Below, one piece after another: positions 55,036 through 63,746 of a DNA stretch of 64,000 nucleotides; positions within the stretch are counted from its first letter, which is position 1; every line of letters starts with the position of its first letter. Under the pieces are notes generated by a model that worked only from the letters and a program-made list of their open reading frames with translations, was not told the DNA's origin and searched no databases. The stretch covers positions 28,796 through 92,795 of the forward strand of contig CACBTT010000003.1 of NCBI GenBank assembly GCA_902542235.1. The letters run 5' to 3'. The translations under genes and the position numbers were made by a program. The DNA comes from an uncultured Pelagibacteraceae bacterium. Its GTDB lineage: Bacteria > Pseudomonadota > Alphaproteobacteria > Pelagibacterales > Pelagibacteraceae.

Positions 55036-55739
55036 AATCTATTAAGACCTTTATTTTTAATCTTTAACAGTTCTGTATTATATTTCATTAAAAATATCAA
55101 AAGTGAAAATAGAGCAAATGCCGCAGTCATTATAGCTAATGGTATCAACATTGAAGAATGAATTGTTGTTTCTTCCAAGATTTTTACTGAAGCAGGTTGG
55201 TGTAAAGTATTCCACCATTCCACTGAGAATTTTATTACTGGAATATTTATAAGACCAATAATTGCTATTATTGAGCTAATTTTTTCTGCTTTACTAGTAT
55301 CTGTAGTTATCTTCCAAGAAATAATAAACAATAAATAAAAAATCGATAGTAAGAGCATTGAAGTTATTCTTGCATCCCAGGCCCACCAAGTTCCCCAGGT
55401 TGGTTTTCCCCAAATTGATCCTGTAACTAAAGCTATTATGCTAAAAACAAAACCAGAAGGTGCTAAACTTTTTGTTATTAAAGAGAAATTTTTATTTTTA
55501 AAAACAAAAACTCCAAAAGAAAGAATGGAAATAACTGAAAATATTCCAAGCGATATCCAAGCTGATGGAACGTGAACATACATAATTCTAACTGAGTCGC
55601 TCTGCTTATAATCCTCGGGAGAAAGAATTAAAGCTTCAACTAATCCAAGTAGCAATACAATTATAAATAGAGCAAATACAAACTTTTGTGTTTTATTAAT
55701 TATCCTTAAAATATTATTTGGATTGAAATAATTAATCAT
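55032..55739 (-). CDS. ccmC: Heme exporter protein CcmC
   Basis: VRIMYVHVPSAWISLGIF; GKPTWGTWWAWDARITSMLLL; VEWWNTLHQPASV. Confidence 0.96.
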   Translation of the reverse strand: MINYFNPNNILRIINKTQKFVFALFIIVLLLGLVEALILSPEDYKQSDSVRIMYVHVPSAWISLGIFSVISILSFGVFVFKNKNFSLITKSLAPSGFVFSIIALVTGSIWGKPTWGTWWAWDARITSMLLLSIFYLLFIISWKITTDTSKAEKISSIIAIIGLINIPVIKFSVEWWNTLHQPASVKILEETTIHSSMLIPLAIMTAAFALFSLLIFLMKYNTELLKIKNKGLNRL

Positions 55740-55787
55740 AATTTTTTATAACATATTTATTTTAGATTAAAATTGTTCAAAAGTTTC

Positions 55788-55835
55788 TGACCAAGAGTAC
55801 AGAGGGAGATAGAGGAAAAACAGTACTCTTGATCA
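55788..55835 (-). ncRNA. Candidate hairpin RNA / ccmC 5' leader element with C/U-rich loop
   Basis: Minus strand TGATCAAGAGTAC-(22 nt: TGTTTTTCCTCTATCTCCCTCT)-GTACTCTTGGTCA: continuous 13-bp stem with one U.G wobble. Confidence 0.55.
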
Positions 55836-55905
55836 AATTAAATATTTTATAACAAATAGATATGACGGAGATTTGTGACAATTGTGTTTAAATATTGACT
55901 ATTGG

Positions 55906-56226
55906 TTAATTTGAAGGCTTGAAGTAGCTTGATCCACGCTTACCTGAAAAAATTTCATTAATTAGAGGGTGTTTTATAGGCTCTTCAGAGTCATCAAATA
56001 ATAGATTTTGCTCAGACACATAAGCCTCGTAAGTAATTTCGTCGTTCTCTGCTAGTAAATGATAAAATGGCTGATCCTTTCTAGGTCTCACGTTTTTTGG
56101 AATCGATTGATACCACTCTTCTGAGTTATTAAATTCAAAGTCAACATCGTAAATCACACCTCTAAAATCGAAGTGTCTATGTTTTACAACGTCTCCAATT
56201 GAAAATTTAGCTTTTTGAGTACTCAC
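55906..56226 (-). CDS. hspQ: Heat shock protein HspQ (hemimethylated DNA-binding family)
   Basis: KFSIGDVVKHRHFDFRGVIYDVDFEF; QPFYHLLAENDEITYEAYVSEQNL. Confidence 0.93.
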   Translation of the reverse strand: MSTQKAKFSIGDVVKHRHFDFRGVIYDVDFEFNNSEEWYQSIPKNVRPRKDQPFYHLLAENDEITYEAYVSEQNLLFDDSEEPIKHPLINEIFSGKRGSSYFKPSN

Positions 56227-56304
56227 GATATTAAATATGGATATTTGATGAAAAAAATCAATAAAAAAAATATAAATGTTTTATTAATCTGTTAATATGT
56301 AGCA

Positions 56305-56856
56305 GTGAATAAATCACTTCTAAAATTCATTACAGACGTTGGGCCTTTAGCTATTTTTTTCTTCTTTTATTATAACAGTGATAAAAATTTAAAAGTTGCA
56401 ATACCACCTCTAATTGTCGCAACAATAATTTCTGTTCTATTGGTTTGGATACTGGAAAAAAAAGTTCCGATGGTTCCTTTGTTAGGAGGAATTTTAATTA
56501 CTCTATTTGGAGGTTTAACAATTTATTTTGATAATCCAATTTTTATTTATATGAAACCCACTATTATAAATATTTTATTTGCCTTAGCTTTATTCTTTGG
56601 AAAATACTTCACCAATGAACCAGTTTTAAAATTAATACTTGGAAAAACACTGCCAATGTCTGATGAAGGTTGGAAAATTTTGAATAACAGATGGACTTAT
56701 TTTTTTATTTTTTTAGCTATATTAAATGAAATTGTTTGGAGAACTCAAACAGAAGAATTTTGGGTTAACTTTAAAGTTTGGGGAATGCTACCAATTACAT
56801 TCATCTTTACAGCATCACAAGTTGGTTTGATTAATAAACACAAATTAAATGAGTAA
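56305..56856 (+). CDS. yciB: Intracellular septation protein A family (YciB); GTG start
   Basis: FITDVGPLAIFFFFYY; MPLLGG-like VPLLGGILITLFGGLTIYFDN; ILNEIVWRTQTEEFWVNFKVWGMLPITFIF. Confidence 0.93.
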   Translation: MNKSLLKFITDVGPLAIFFFFYYNSDKNLKVAIPPLIVATIISVLLVWILEKKVPMVPLLGGILITLFGGLTIYFDNPIFIYMKPTIINILFALALFFGKYFTNEPVLKLILGKTLPMSDEGWKILNNRWTYFFIFLAILNEIVWRTQTEEFWVNFKVWGMLPITFIFTASQVGLINKHKLNE

Positions 56857-57184
56857 TTTAAAATTAGTAGTAAATAATTCAAATAAAGAACAAAACCAAA
56901 GGTATTTTTTTGAAAAAAAAGAACTAAAAATTATATTAGACCTATATGCTAAAATGGTATCTGAAGGATCTTGGAAAGACTATGGCCTCTCAATATCAAG
57001 TAAAAGAGTAAGTTTTAGCATTTTTAAAAATGCAGCAGAAAAAGCTATTTACAACATTTGTAAAAATTTTAAACCTTCTAATAAGAATTTGAAATATTTA
57101 ATAACTGATAGAAATGGTAAAATTTTAAATAATGCTTATGATTTAGAAATACTCCTAAAAAAAACAAATTGGAAAAAACTATAG
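56849..57184 (+). CDS. DUF2794-family protein
   Basis: FEKKELKIILDLYAKMVSEGSWKDYGLSISSKRVSFSIFKNAAEKAIYNICK. Confidence 0.8.
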   Translation: MSNLKLVVNNSNKEQNQRYFFEKKELKIILDLYAKMVSEGSWKDYGLSISSKRVSFSIFKNAAEKAIYNICKNFKPSNKNLKYLITDRNGKILNNAYDLEILLKKTNWKKL

Positions 57185-57191
57185 TTTTTGA

Positions 57192-57986
57192 TTATCTTCT
57201 TTGACCGAACAATCTTAAAAGCATTATAAATAAATTTATAAAATCTAAGTATAATGTTAAAGCTCCCATAACAGCTTTCTTACCAATTACTTCACCTGAA
57301 TCTGATGCTACGTACATATTCTTAATTTTTTGTGTATCGTATGCAGTTAATCCAACAAATATAAGAACTCCAATGATTGAAATAGCAAAGTACATCATTG
57401 AAGATTTTAAGAAAATATTTACTAAAGATGCGATTATAATACCGATCAAACCCATCATTAAGAATGATCCAAATTTTGTGAGGTCTCTTTTAGTTGTGTA
57501 ACCATATATACTCATAGCTCCAAATGTTGCTGAAGATATGAAAAATACTCTCGTCACACTAAGTCCTGTGTAAACTAATAAAATTGATGATAGTGATAAA
57601 CCCATCAAGGCTGCAAAAATCCAAAAAGTAGTTTGAGCTTTTGAAGAACTCATTTTATTTATCCCAAAACTCATATAAAAAACAATTCCAAGAGGAGCTA
57701 ACATAACCACCCATTTCAATCCTGATAGATAAATTGCATTTCCAAACTCAGTTAAAGCAACTATTGATCCACTTGCATCTGTAACTACTGACATTTTAAA
57801 AGATAGCAATGCAATTATTCCCGTTAGCAAAACTCCAGTTGCCATGTAGTTGTAAACTTTAAGCATGTAGGCTCTAAGGCCTTCATCCATCACAACAGCT
57901 TTTTTTGCTGTAGTTGATCTATTTAAGATATTGTCTCTATTGAATTCCATAGTTAAATATATAGTAATAAATTTAAAATTTTTCAA
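57192..57986 (-). CDS. Bax inhibitor-1/YccA family membrane protein
   Basis: LRAYMLKVYNYMATGVLLTGI; LTAYDTQKIKNMY; GALTLYLDFINLFIMLLRLFG. Confidence 0.94.
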   Translation of the reverse strand: MKNFKFITIYLTMEFNRDNILNRSTTAKKAVVMDEGLRAYMLKVYNYMATGVLLTGIIALLSFKMSVVTDASGSIVALTEFGNAIYLSGLKWVVMLAPLGIVFYMSFGINKMSSSKAQTTFWIFAALMGLSLSSILLVYTGLSVTRVFFISSATFGAMSIYGYTTKRDLTKFGSFLMMGLIGIIIASLVNIFLKSSMMYFAISIIGVLIFVGLTAYDTQKIKNMYVASDSGEVIGKKAVMGALTLYLDFINLFIMLLRLFGQRR

Positions 57987-58022
57987 GCAGTCAAAATATA
58001 GATAACATGTACTTAATATTTA

Positions 58023-59057
58023 ATGAATTATAAAAAATTAGGAACAACTGATATAGATATTAGCACAATTTGTCTCGGCACCATGACTTGGGGTGAACAA
58101 AATAGCCAAGAAGAGGCCTTCGAACAAATGGATTTCTCACTAGAAAATGGGGTTAATTTTTGGGATACAGCAGAACTTTATGCGGTACCTCCTAAAGCTG
58201 AAACTTTTGGTCATACAGAAACGATCATTGGAAATTGGTTTGAAAAAACAAAAAAAAGAAAAGATGTGATACTTGCAACCAAAGTTTGTGGTCCTGCAAG
58301 AGATTATATTAGAAATGGTGAAAATAGTTTTGTAGGGAAGAATCTCGAAACTGCACTTCATAACAGTCTTAAAAGACTTAAAACTGATTATATAGATTTA
58401 TATCAGCTTCATTGGCCAGAAAGAAACGTAAACAATTTTGGAAGACTTGGTTATGTGCATAAAGAAAATGAATGGAATAAATTCGAAGACGTGTTGGTTG
58501 AATTACAAAAGTATATTGAGCAAGGTAAAATTAGACATGTAGGTTTATCTAATGAAACTCCTTGGGGTGTTATGAATTATCTCAAACTCTCAAAGGAAAA
58601 GAGTTTGCCAAGAATGATGTCTATACAAAATCCCTATAGTTTATTAAATAGGTCATATGAAGTTGGATTAGCTGAGGTGTCTATAAGAGAAAATATTGGC
58701 TGCTTATCTTATTCTCCCTTAGCCAGTGGTTTTTTAAGTGGTAAATATAGAAATAAGCAATTTCCAAAAGGATCTCGGATGGAAAGAGATTGGGATTTTT
58801 GGACAAGATATCGAAAACCAAATACTAACGAAGCTGTTGATGAGTATTTTAATATTAGTGAAAAATACAACATTGATATGAGTCAAATGTGTATAAAATT
58901 TTGTGAGATACAGGATTTCATGTCTAGCGTTATTATTGGTGCAACAACAATGGAGCAGTTGAAAACAAATATAGAAAGTGTAAAAGTGAATCTTGATAAA
59001 GAAATAATTAATGAAATTAATGAAATTCAAAAAAAATATCCAAATCCATGTCCATAA
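58023..59057 (+). CDS. Aldo/keto reductase (Tas-like)
   Basis: MNYKKLGTTDIDISTICLGTMTWGEQNSQEEA; NFWDTAELYAVPP; YIDLYQLHWPERNVNNFG. Confidence 0.93.
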   Translation: MNYKKLGTTDIDISTICLGTMTWGEQNSQEEAFEQMDFSLENGVNFWDTAELYAVPPKAETFGHTETIIGNWFEKTKKRKDVILATKVCGPARDYIRNGENSFVGKNLETALHNSLKRLKTDYIDLYQLHWPERNVNNFGRLGYVHKENEWNKFEDVLVELQKYIEQGKIRHVGLSNETPWGVMNYLKLSKEKSLPRMMSIQNPYSLLNRSYEVGLAEVSIRENIGCLSYSPLASGFLSGKYRNKQFPKGSRMERDWDFWTRYRKPNTNEAVDEYFNISEKYNIDMSQMCIKFCEIQDFMSSVIIGATTMEQLKTNIESVKVNLDKEIINEINEIQKKYPNPCP

Positions 59058-59548
59058 TTTTTAAAATAATTTTTTTTATTCTCTTATTAGGATCAACTTC
59101 TTATTCAGAAGAATTAAATAAAATAGGAACATTTAAAGACTGGGATGCAATTGTTGTTACTAATGGAGATAGTAAAGTATGTTTTGCTCAATCTAAACCT
59201 GTTCTTCAATCTCCTAAAAAAAATGATAGAGATGCAAGATTATTTGTAACTTTCAGACCATCTGAAAAGATTAAAGACGAAGTAAGCACAACCTCAGGCT
59301 ATGAATATAACAGTCAAAATTCAATTACAGCTAGCTCTGGTAAATCAAAATATAAATTTGATATAGCTCAAGATAATTTTGCATGGATTTCAAGTAATAA
59401 AATTGAAAAAAAAGTTGTTAGCAGAATGAAAAAAGCCTCAAGATTAATGGTTACTGGATATAATAAATCTGGATCTCAAACAATTGATCATTATTCATTG
59501 ATGGGCTTCACTAAAGCATATAACGCGGCTAAAAAAAGCTGCAGTTAA
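59048..59548 (+). CDS. Invasion-associated locus B (IalB)-family exported protein
   Basis: Signal peptide; GTFKDWDAIVVTNGDSKVCFAQSKPV; ASRLMVTGYNKSGSQTIDHYSLMGFTKAYNAAKKSC. Confidence 0.85.
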   Translation: MSIIFKIIFFILLLGSTSYSEELNKIGTFKDWDAIVVTNGDSKVCFAQSKPVLQSPKKNDRDARLFVTFRPSEKIKDEVSTTSGYEYNSQNSITASSGKSKYKFDIAQDNFAWISSNKIEKKVVSRMKKASRLMVTGYNKSGSQTIDHYSLMGFTKAYNAAKKSCS

Positions 59549-59551
59549 ATA

Positions 59552-60736
59552 ATGAAATCAAAGAAAAAGATAGTTCTTGCCTATTCTGGAGGTTTGGACA
59601 CATCAATCATATTAAAATGGTTACAGGAAAATTATGATGCAGAAGTAATTTGTTATACTGCAGACATTGGTCAAGAAATAGATAGAAATAAAATTTTCAG
59701 AAACGCAAAAAAACTTGGTGTAAAAAATATTATTATTCAAGATCTAAAAGATATTTTTGTAAAAGATTATGTTTATCCAATGATTAGGGGCCATGCAATA
59801 TACGAAGGTGTTTATTTGCTTGGAACCTCAATTGCTAGACCTTTAATAGCCAAAGATCAAATTAGAATTGCTAAAAAATTTAATGCCTATGCTGTGTCTC
59901 ATGGATCAACAGGAAAAGGAAATGATCAAGTAAGATTTGAGTTAGGTTATCATTATTTTGGTCCTAAAATAAAAATTATTGCGCCTTGGAGAATTTGGAA
60001 CCTGAAATCTAGATCAGATCTAATTAATTATGCAAAAAAAAATAAAATTGAAATACCTAAAGACAAGAAAGGAGCGCCACCTTTTTCAGTAGACGATAAT
60101 ATTTTTCATACATCAACAGAAGGAAAGTTGTTAGAAAATCCAAAAAACTCTGCACCTGACTTTATCTTTCAAAGAACGGTATCTCCAGAAAAAGCACCTA
60201 ATAAATCTTCAATTGTAAAAATAGACTTTAAAAGTGGAGATCCGATTGCAGTGAATGGGAAAAAATTATCTCCATCTAAATTGCTTGGAAAATTAAACGA
60301 CATAGCTGGAAAAAATGCTGTTGGAAGAGTTGATCTAGTAGAAAATAGATTTATCGGTATAAAATCAAGAGGTGTATACGAAACACCTGGCGGAACTTTA
60401 TTAATGCACGCTCATAGGGCTATAGAGTCTGTTACACTTGATAAAGATACAATGCATAAGAAAGAAAAAATTATGCCTAGATATGCGGAACTGATTTACA
60501 ATGGATATTGGTTTTCTAAAGAGAGATTTAAATTACAAAGAATTGTAGATCTTAAGAGAAGTAAAGTTAATGGATCCGTTAAATTGAGGTTATATAAAGG
60601 GAATGTTATTATTCATTCAAGAATAACTAAAAGTTCAGCTTATTCTATGAAAAAAGTTTCATTTGAGGAAAATAAAACTTTTAATAAATCAAATGTTGAA
60701 AGATTTATTAATTTTCACAAGAAAAAATTAAAATAA
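59552..60736 (+). CDS. argG: Argininosuccinate synthase
   Basis: VLAYSGGLDTSIILKWLQENYDAEVICYTADIGQ; GSTGKGNDQVRFE; GVYETPGGTLLMHAHRAIES. Confidence 0.97.
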   Translation: MKSKKKIVLAYSGGLDTSIILKWLQENYDAEVICYTADIGQEIDRNKIFRNAKKLGVKNIIIQDLKDIFVKDYVYPMIRGHAIYEGVYLLGTSIARPLIAKDQIRIAKKFNAYAVSHGSTGKGNDQVRFELGYHYFGPKIKIIAPWRIWNLKSRSDLINYAKKNKIEIPKDKKGAPPFSVDDNIFHTSTEGKLLENPKNSAPDFIFQRTVSPEKAPNKSSIVKIDFKSGDPIAVNGKKLSPSKLLGKLNDIAGKNAVGRVDLVENRFIGIKSRGVYETPGGTLLMHAHRAIESVTLDKDTMHKKEKIMPRYAELIYNGYWFSKERFKLQRIVDLKRSKVNGSVKLRLYKGNVIIHSRITKSSAYSMKKVSFEENKTFNKSNVERFINFHKKKLK

Positions 60737-60742
60737 AATATC

Positions 60743-61885
60743 ATGAATTTTGAACCAAGTCGGGCGCAAGCCACTAATAAACTAGATAATTTTGTTGAAA
60801 ATAATCTTTCTGAATATTCAAGATTGAGAAATTTTGACTTTGGTCCAGATAAAAGATCAAATATATCTTGTATTTCTCCATATATATCTCATGGAATATT
60901 AAATGAGTTAGAAGTTATAGATAAAGCCTTAAAGAAATTTTCATTTTCTAAAAATGAAAAATTTATTCAGGAGGTTTTGTGGCGTACTTATTGGAAAGGA
61001 TGGTTAGAATTAAGACCTAATGTATGGACAGATTACATAATAGAACTAAAAATTATAAGAGAAAAATACAAAGATAATAAAGATTATTTAAATGCCATTG
61101 ATGGAAATACAAATATAGAATGTTTTAATGAATGGGTTAAAGAATTAAAAGAATTTAATTACCTTCATAATCATACAAGAATGTGGTTTGCCAGTATCTG
61201 GATTTTTACTTTAAATTTACCTTGGCAATTAGGAGCTGAATTTTTTATGAAGCATCTCTATGATGGAGATGCAGCATCTAATACATTAGGATGGAGATGG
61301 GTTGCTGGGATACAAACACAAGGTAAGCATTATTTGGCAAGTGAATGGAATATAAAAAAATTTACTAATAACAGATTTAATAACATTAATTTAAATGAAA
61401 ATGCACCACCTAAAGTTAGCGAGAAAATATACAAGGCTGTCTTAAAAGATTTTAGTAATCCAGTAAGTTTGGATGAGCAAAATTTAATTATTTTTGATAA
61501 TAATCTTTCTTTTGAGTTGACTGATTTCAAAGACCATAAATTTAAAAAGATTTATTTAGTTAATAATAATAACGACAGTAGAAATATTAAACTTAGTGAA
61601 AAAACAATGAAATTTAAGACTAATTTAATTCAGGATCAAAAAAGAAGGTTGGATGAAAAATCTTTGGATTGTGAAATTATTGATATTGGTAACCTTAAAA
61701 CAATTGAGAATAGTTATTTTTTTTATCCTTGTGTTGGGGAAAATTTAGATTTTCTAACTTCTCAAGGAATAAATAATATAAAATTTCTTTATCGTAATTT
61801 AGACCGAAGTTCTTGGAAATATTGCAATAAAGGTTTTTTTAATTTCAAAAAGTATATACCAACTATAATTAAAGAATTTTTTTAA
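60743..61885 (+). CDS. Photolyase/cryptochrome-family FAD-binding protein with atypical domain order
   Basis: N-terminus is already the FAD domain (ISPYISHGILNELEV, FIQEVLWRTYWKGWLE, LHNHTRMWFASIWIFTLNLPWQLGAEFFMKHLYDGDAASNTLGWRWVAGIQTQGKHYLASEWNIKKFT); C-terminal ~130 aa alpha/beta-like. Confidence 0.85.
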   Translation: MNFEPSRAQATNKLDNFVENNLSEYSRLRNFDFGPDKRSNISCISPYISHGILNELEVIDKALKKFSFSKNEKFIQEVLWRTYWKGWLELRPNVWTDYIIELKIIREKYKDNKDYLNAIDGNTNIECFNEWVKELKEFNYLHNHTRMWFASIWIFTLNLPWQLGAEFFMKHLYDGDAASNTLGWRWVAGIQTQGKHYLASEWNIKKFTNNRFNNINLNENAPPKVSEKIYKAVLKDFSNPVSLDEQNLIIFDNNLSFELTDFKDHKFKKIYLVNNNNDSRNIKLSEKTMKFKTNLIQDQKRRLDEKSLDCEIIDIGNLKTIENSYFFYPCVGENLDFLTSQGINNIKFLYRNLDRSSWKYCNKGFFNFKKYIPTIIKEFF

Positions 61886-61926
61886 AGAACTATTGTAAAT
61901 TATCAAAATTATGAGATAACAATAAT

Positions 61927-62157
61927 ATGAATAACCCGCAAGTTCTTGAAATTATTGAAAATCTTAAAGGCAGAAGGAATTACGAAGAAAAGAAAGCTTA
62001 AAAATTAGGTTTCAACTCTCTTTATGCATATATCGAAAATAAAATATTAAGAGAGAAAGAAACTGCAGAAGCAAAAATTCTTGAACAATCAGCAGCTAGG
62101 GAAGAAGTAATTGAAGAAAAAAAATCAGAGAAAAAGACAAGTTGTTCTTGTTGTTAA
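61927..62157 (+). pseudogene. Small conserved-looking ORF with one in-frame TAA (codon 25), C-terminal CSCC
   Basis: MNNPQVLEIIENLKGRRNYEEKKA*KLGFNSLYAYIENKILREKETAEAKILEQSAAREEVIEEKKSEKKTSCSCC, 77 codons in one frame. Confidence 0.6.
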
Positions 62158-62158
62158 T

Positions 62159-63547
62159 CTATTTTAGCTGGACACCTTCAGCATCAATACCATCAAACAA
62201 CTGAGAATTAACAATTTTTATAATACCAGATCCAACATCTTCTTGCACTGCCTCTAATCCAGTTTTATCACTATCATCATTGGTGTTTGTAATTGTACTT
62301 TCAATAAACGCTCTCACATCACCTACACCTTCCTCTTCAAGCACAATTCCTTTACCACCATTTTTTACAGCAATTACACCATCAATACTTGCTATAACTG
62401 AACCATCATCTTCTTCAGAATTTTTAAAACCATCGTCTGTGTTATTTATAGAAATAGTGTTGTTGATAGTTAAAAATATATCACCATTATTTGCTTCATC
62501 AAAATCTAAACCTTCGTCTAAATTTCCATTTATAAATGAGTTATTAATGGTAACAACTAAATTTCCGGGACCAGCTTCATCAATATCAAAACCATCATCT
62601 AAATCTATGCCAAATTCAAATTCTTTAACAAAACCAGAGTCATACAAATCAACTTCTCTCTCAAAACATCTATCATCTGGGGTACCCTTAATCTTTCCAG
62701 GTATACTGTCTTCTTTTCTCACATTATCATCAAATTCACCTTCATCTTGTTTGGGCATAAATGGTTTTAAAAGTTTTGGATCACAATATGCTCCATTTAA
62801 AACAAAAGATGAATTATTTACTGTAGCATTAACATTTCCAGCATTACCTTCATCTAACTCAACTCCATCCGCACCAACAAGAGTAAACAGAGAGTTACTT
62901 GCTTTGAAATCGATATCACCAATGCCTCTTTCATCAATCCTAAATCCATCCGCATCAAATCTTCCATTTCCTACATTACTAATTGTTAAATTATCAACTA
63001 CAACTTTAATGGAAGCATCTGAACCTTCTCCCCCACCGCCTTGTCCACCACCACAGTCATCGGCTAGACTGCAGTCAGAAATATGAATTCCATGACTGGC
63101 AACATCGTTAACAGAAACGTTATTTAAAATTACATTTACTAAACCTTTTTGGTCGTCTCTAACATCTACAAATATACCTTTGCCCCATCCTCCTTTTTTA
63201 ATACTAAATCCACCTACTCCATAAAAATTTAAATTAGATATTGTAAGGTCAGCACCATTTGAAATAAAGAGGAGTGTTTGATTTTGGGTAGTTTTAATAG
63301 ACTGTCCTGACCCTACTATATCTAGGGGTTGTAGTCCTGTATATTCTAAAGTTGAATTAATAATTATTTCATCTTCAGTTGTAATTAATATTTTTGATGA
63401 TTCTTTACTTTTAGATGCCTTTAAAAGTGCATGCCTTAGACTTTCAGGACCAGAATCTTTTGAATTTTTGACATTAAATGTTTTTGCTAGAGATTGTGAA
63501 CTGTTGAAAAGTATTAATAATAGAATTAGTACTAAATTTCTTTGCAT
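62159..63547 (-). CDS. Secreted right-handed beta-helix repeat protein, highly acidic
   Basis: Signal peptide MQRNLVLILLLILFNSSQSLA; repeated DGFRIDERGIGDI / DGVELDEGNAGNV / DGFDIDEAGPGNL / EGLDFDEANNGDI / DGFKNSEEDDGSV / KGIVLEEEGVGDV. Confidence 0.8.
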   Translation of the reverse strand: MQRNLVLILLLILFNSSQSLAKTFNVKNSKDSGPESLRHALLKASKSKESSKILITTEDEIIINSTLEYTGLQPLDIVGSGQSIKTTQNQTLLFISNGADLTISNLNFYGVGGFSIKKGGWGKGIFVDVRDDQKGLVNVILNNVSVNDVASHGIHISDCSLADDCGGGQGGGGEGSDASIKVVVDNLTISNVGNGRFDADGFRIDERGIGDIDFKASNSLFTLVGADGVELDEGNAGNVNATVNNSSFVLNGAYCDPKLLKPFMPKQDEGEFDDNVRKEDSIPGKIKGTPDDRCFEREVDLYDSGFVKEFEFGIDLDDGFDIDEAGPGNLVVTINNSFINGNLDEGLDFDEANNGDIFLTINNTISINNTDDGFKNSEEDDGSVIASIDGVIAVKNGGKGIVLEEEGVGDVRAFIESTITNTNDDSDKTGLEAVQEDVGSGIIKIVNSQLFDGIDAEGVQLK

Positions 63548-63617
63548 GAAAAATTTATAATTTAAATAAGATACAAAATTATTTCAGAAAGATTAAATAA
63601 TTATTAAAATTAAATTC

Positions 63618-63746
63618 TTAGTTGTTCTTTGAACATTTCTTAGAACAATATTTCACTTTATCCCAGTTTAATTTCCATTTTTTTCTCCAAGTAAAAGGTC
63701 TCTTACATACAGGGCAAATTTTTGTGGGTAAATTTTCTTTTCTCAC
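63618..63746 (-). CDS. DUF2256-like small Cys-rich protein (GTG start, 42 aa)
   Basis: Manual translation MRKENLPTKICPVCKRPFTWRKKWKLNWDKVKYCSKKCSKNN; CPVC...YCSKKC zinc-ribbon pattern; 1-nt overlap with the upstream photolyase-family gene. Confidence 0.8.
   Translation of the reverse strand: MRKENLPTKICPVCKRPFTWRKKWKLNWDKVKYCSKKCSKNN

Noticed and set aside
61999-62001. Stop-codon recoding/readthrough at the TAA in the small ORF
   Set aside because: No recoding signal seen, TAA is used as an ordinary stop throughout; point mutation or sequence error is simpler.
62280-63086. 268-aa plus-strand ORF antisense to the beta-helix gene
   Set aside because: Ser/Pro/Leu-rich composition is what results from reading GAT/GAA/GGT-rich codons on the opposite strand; no domain or initiation evidence.
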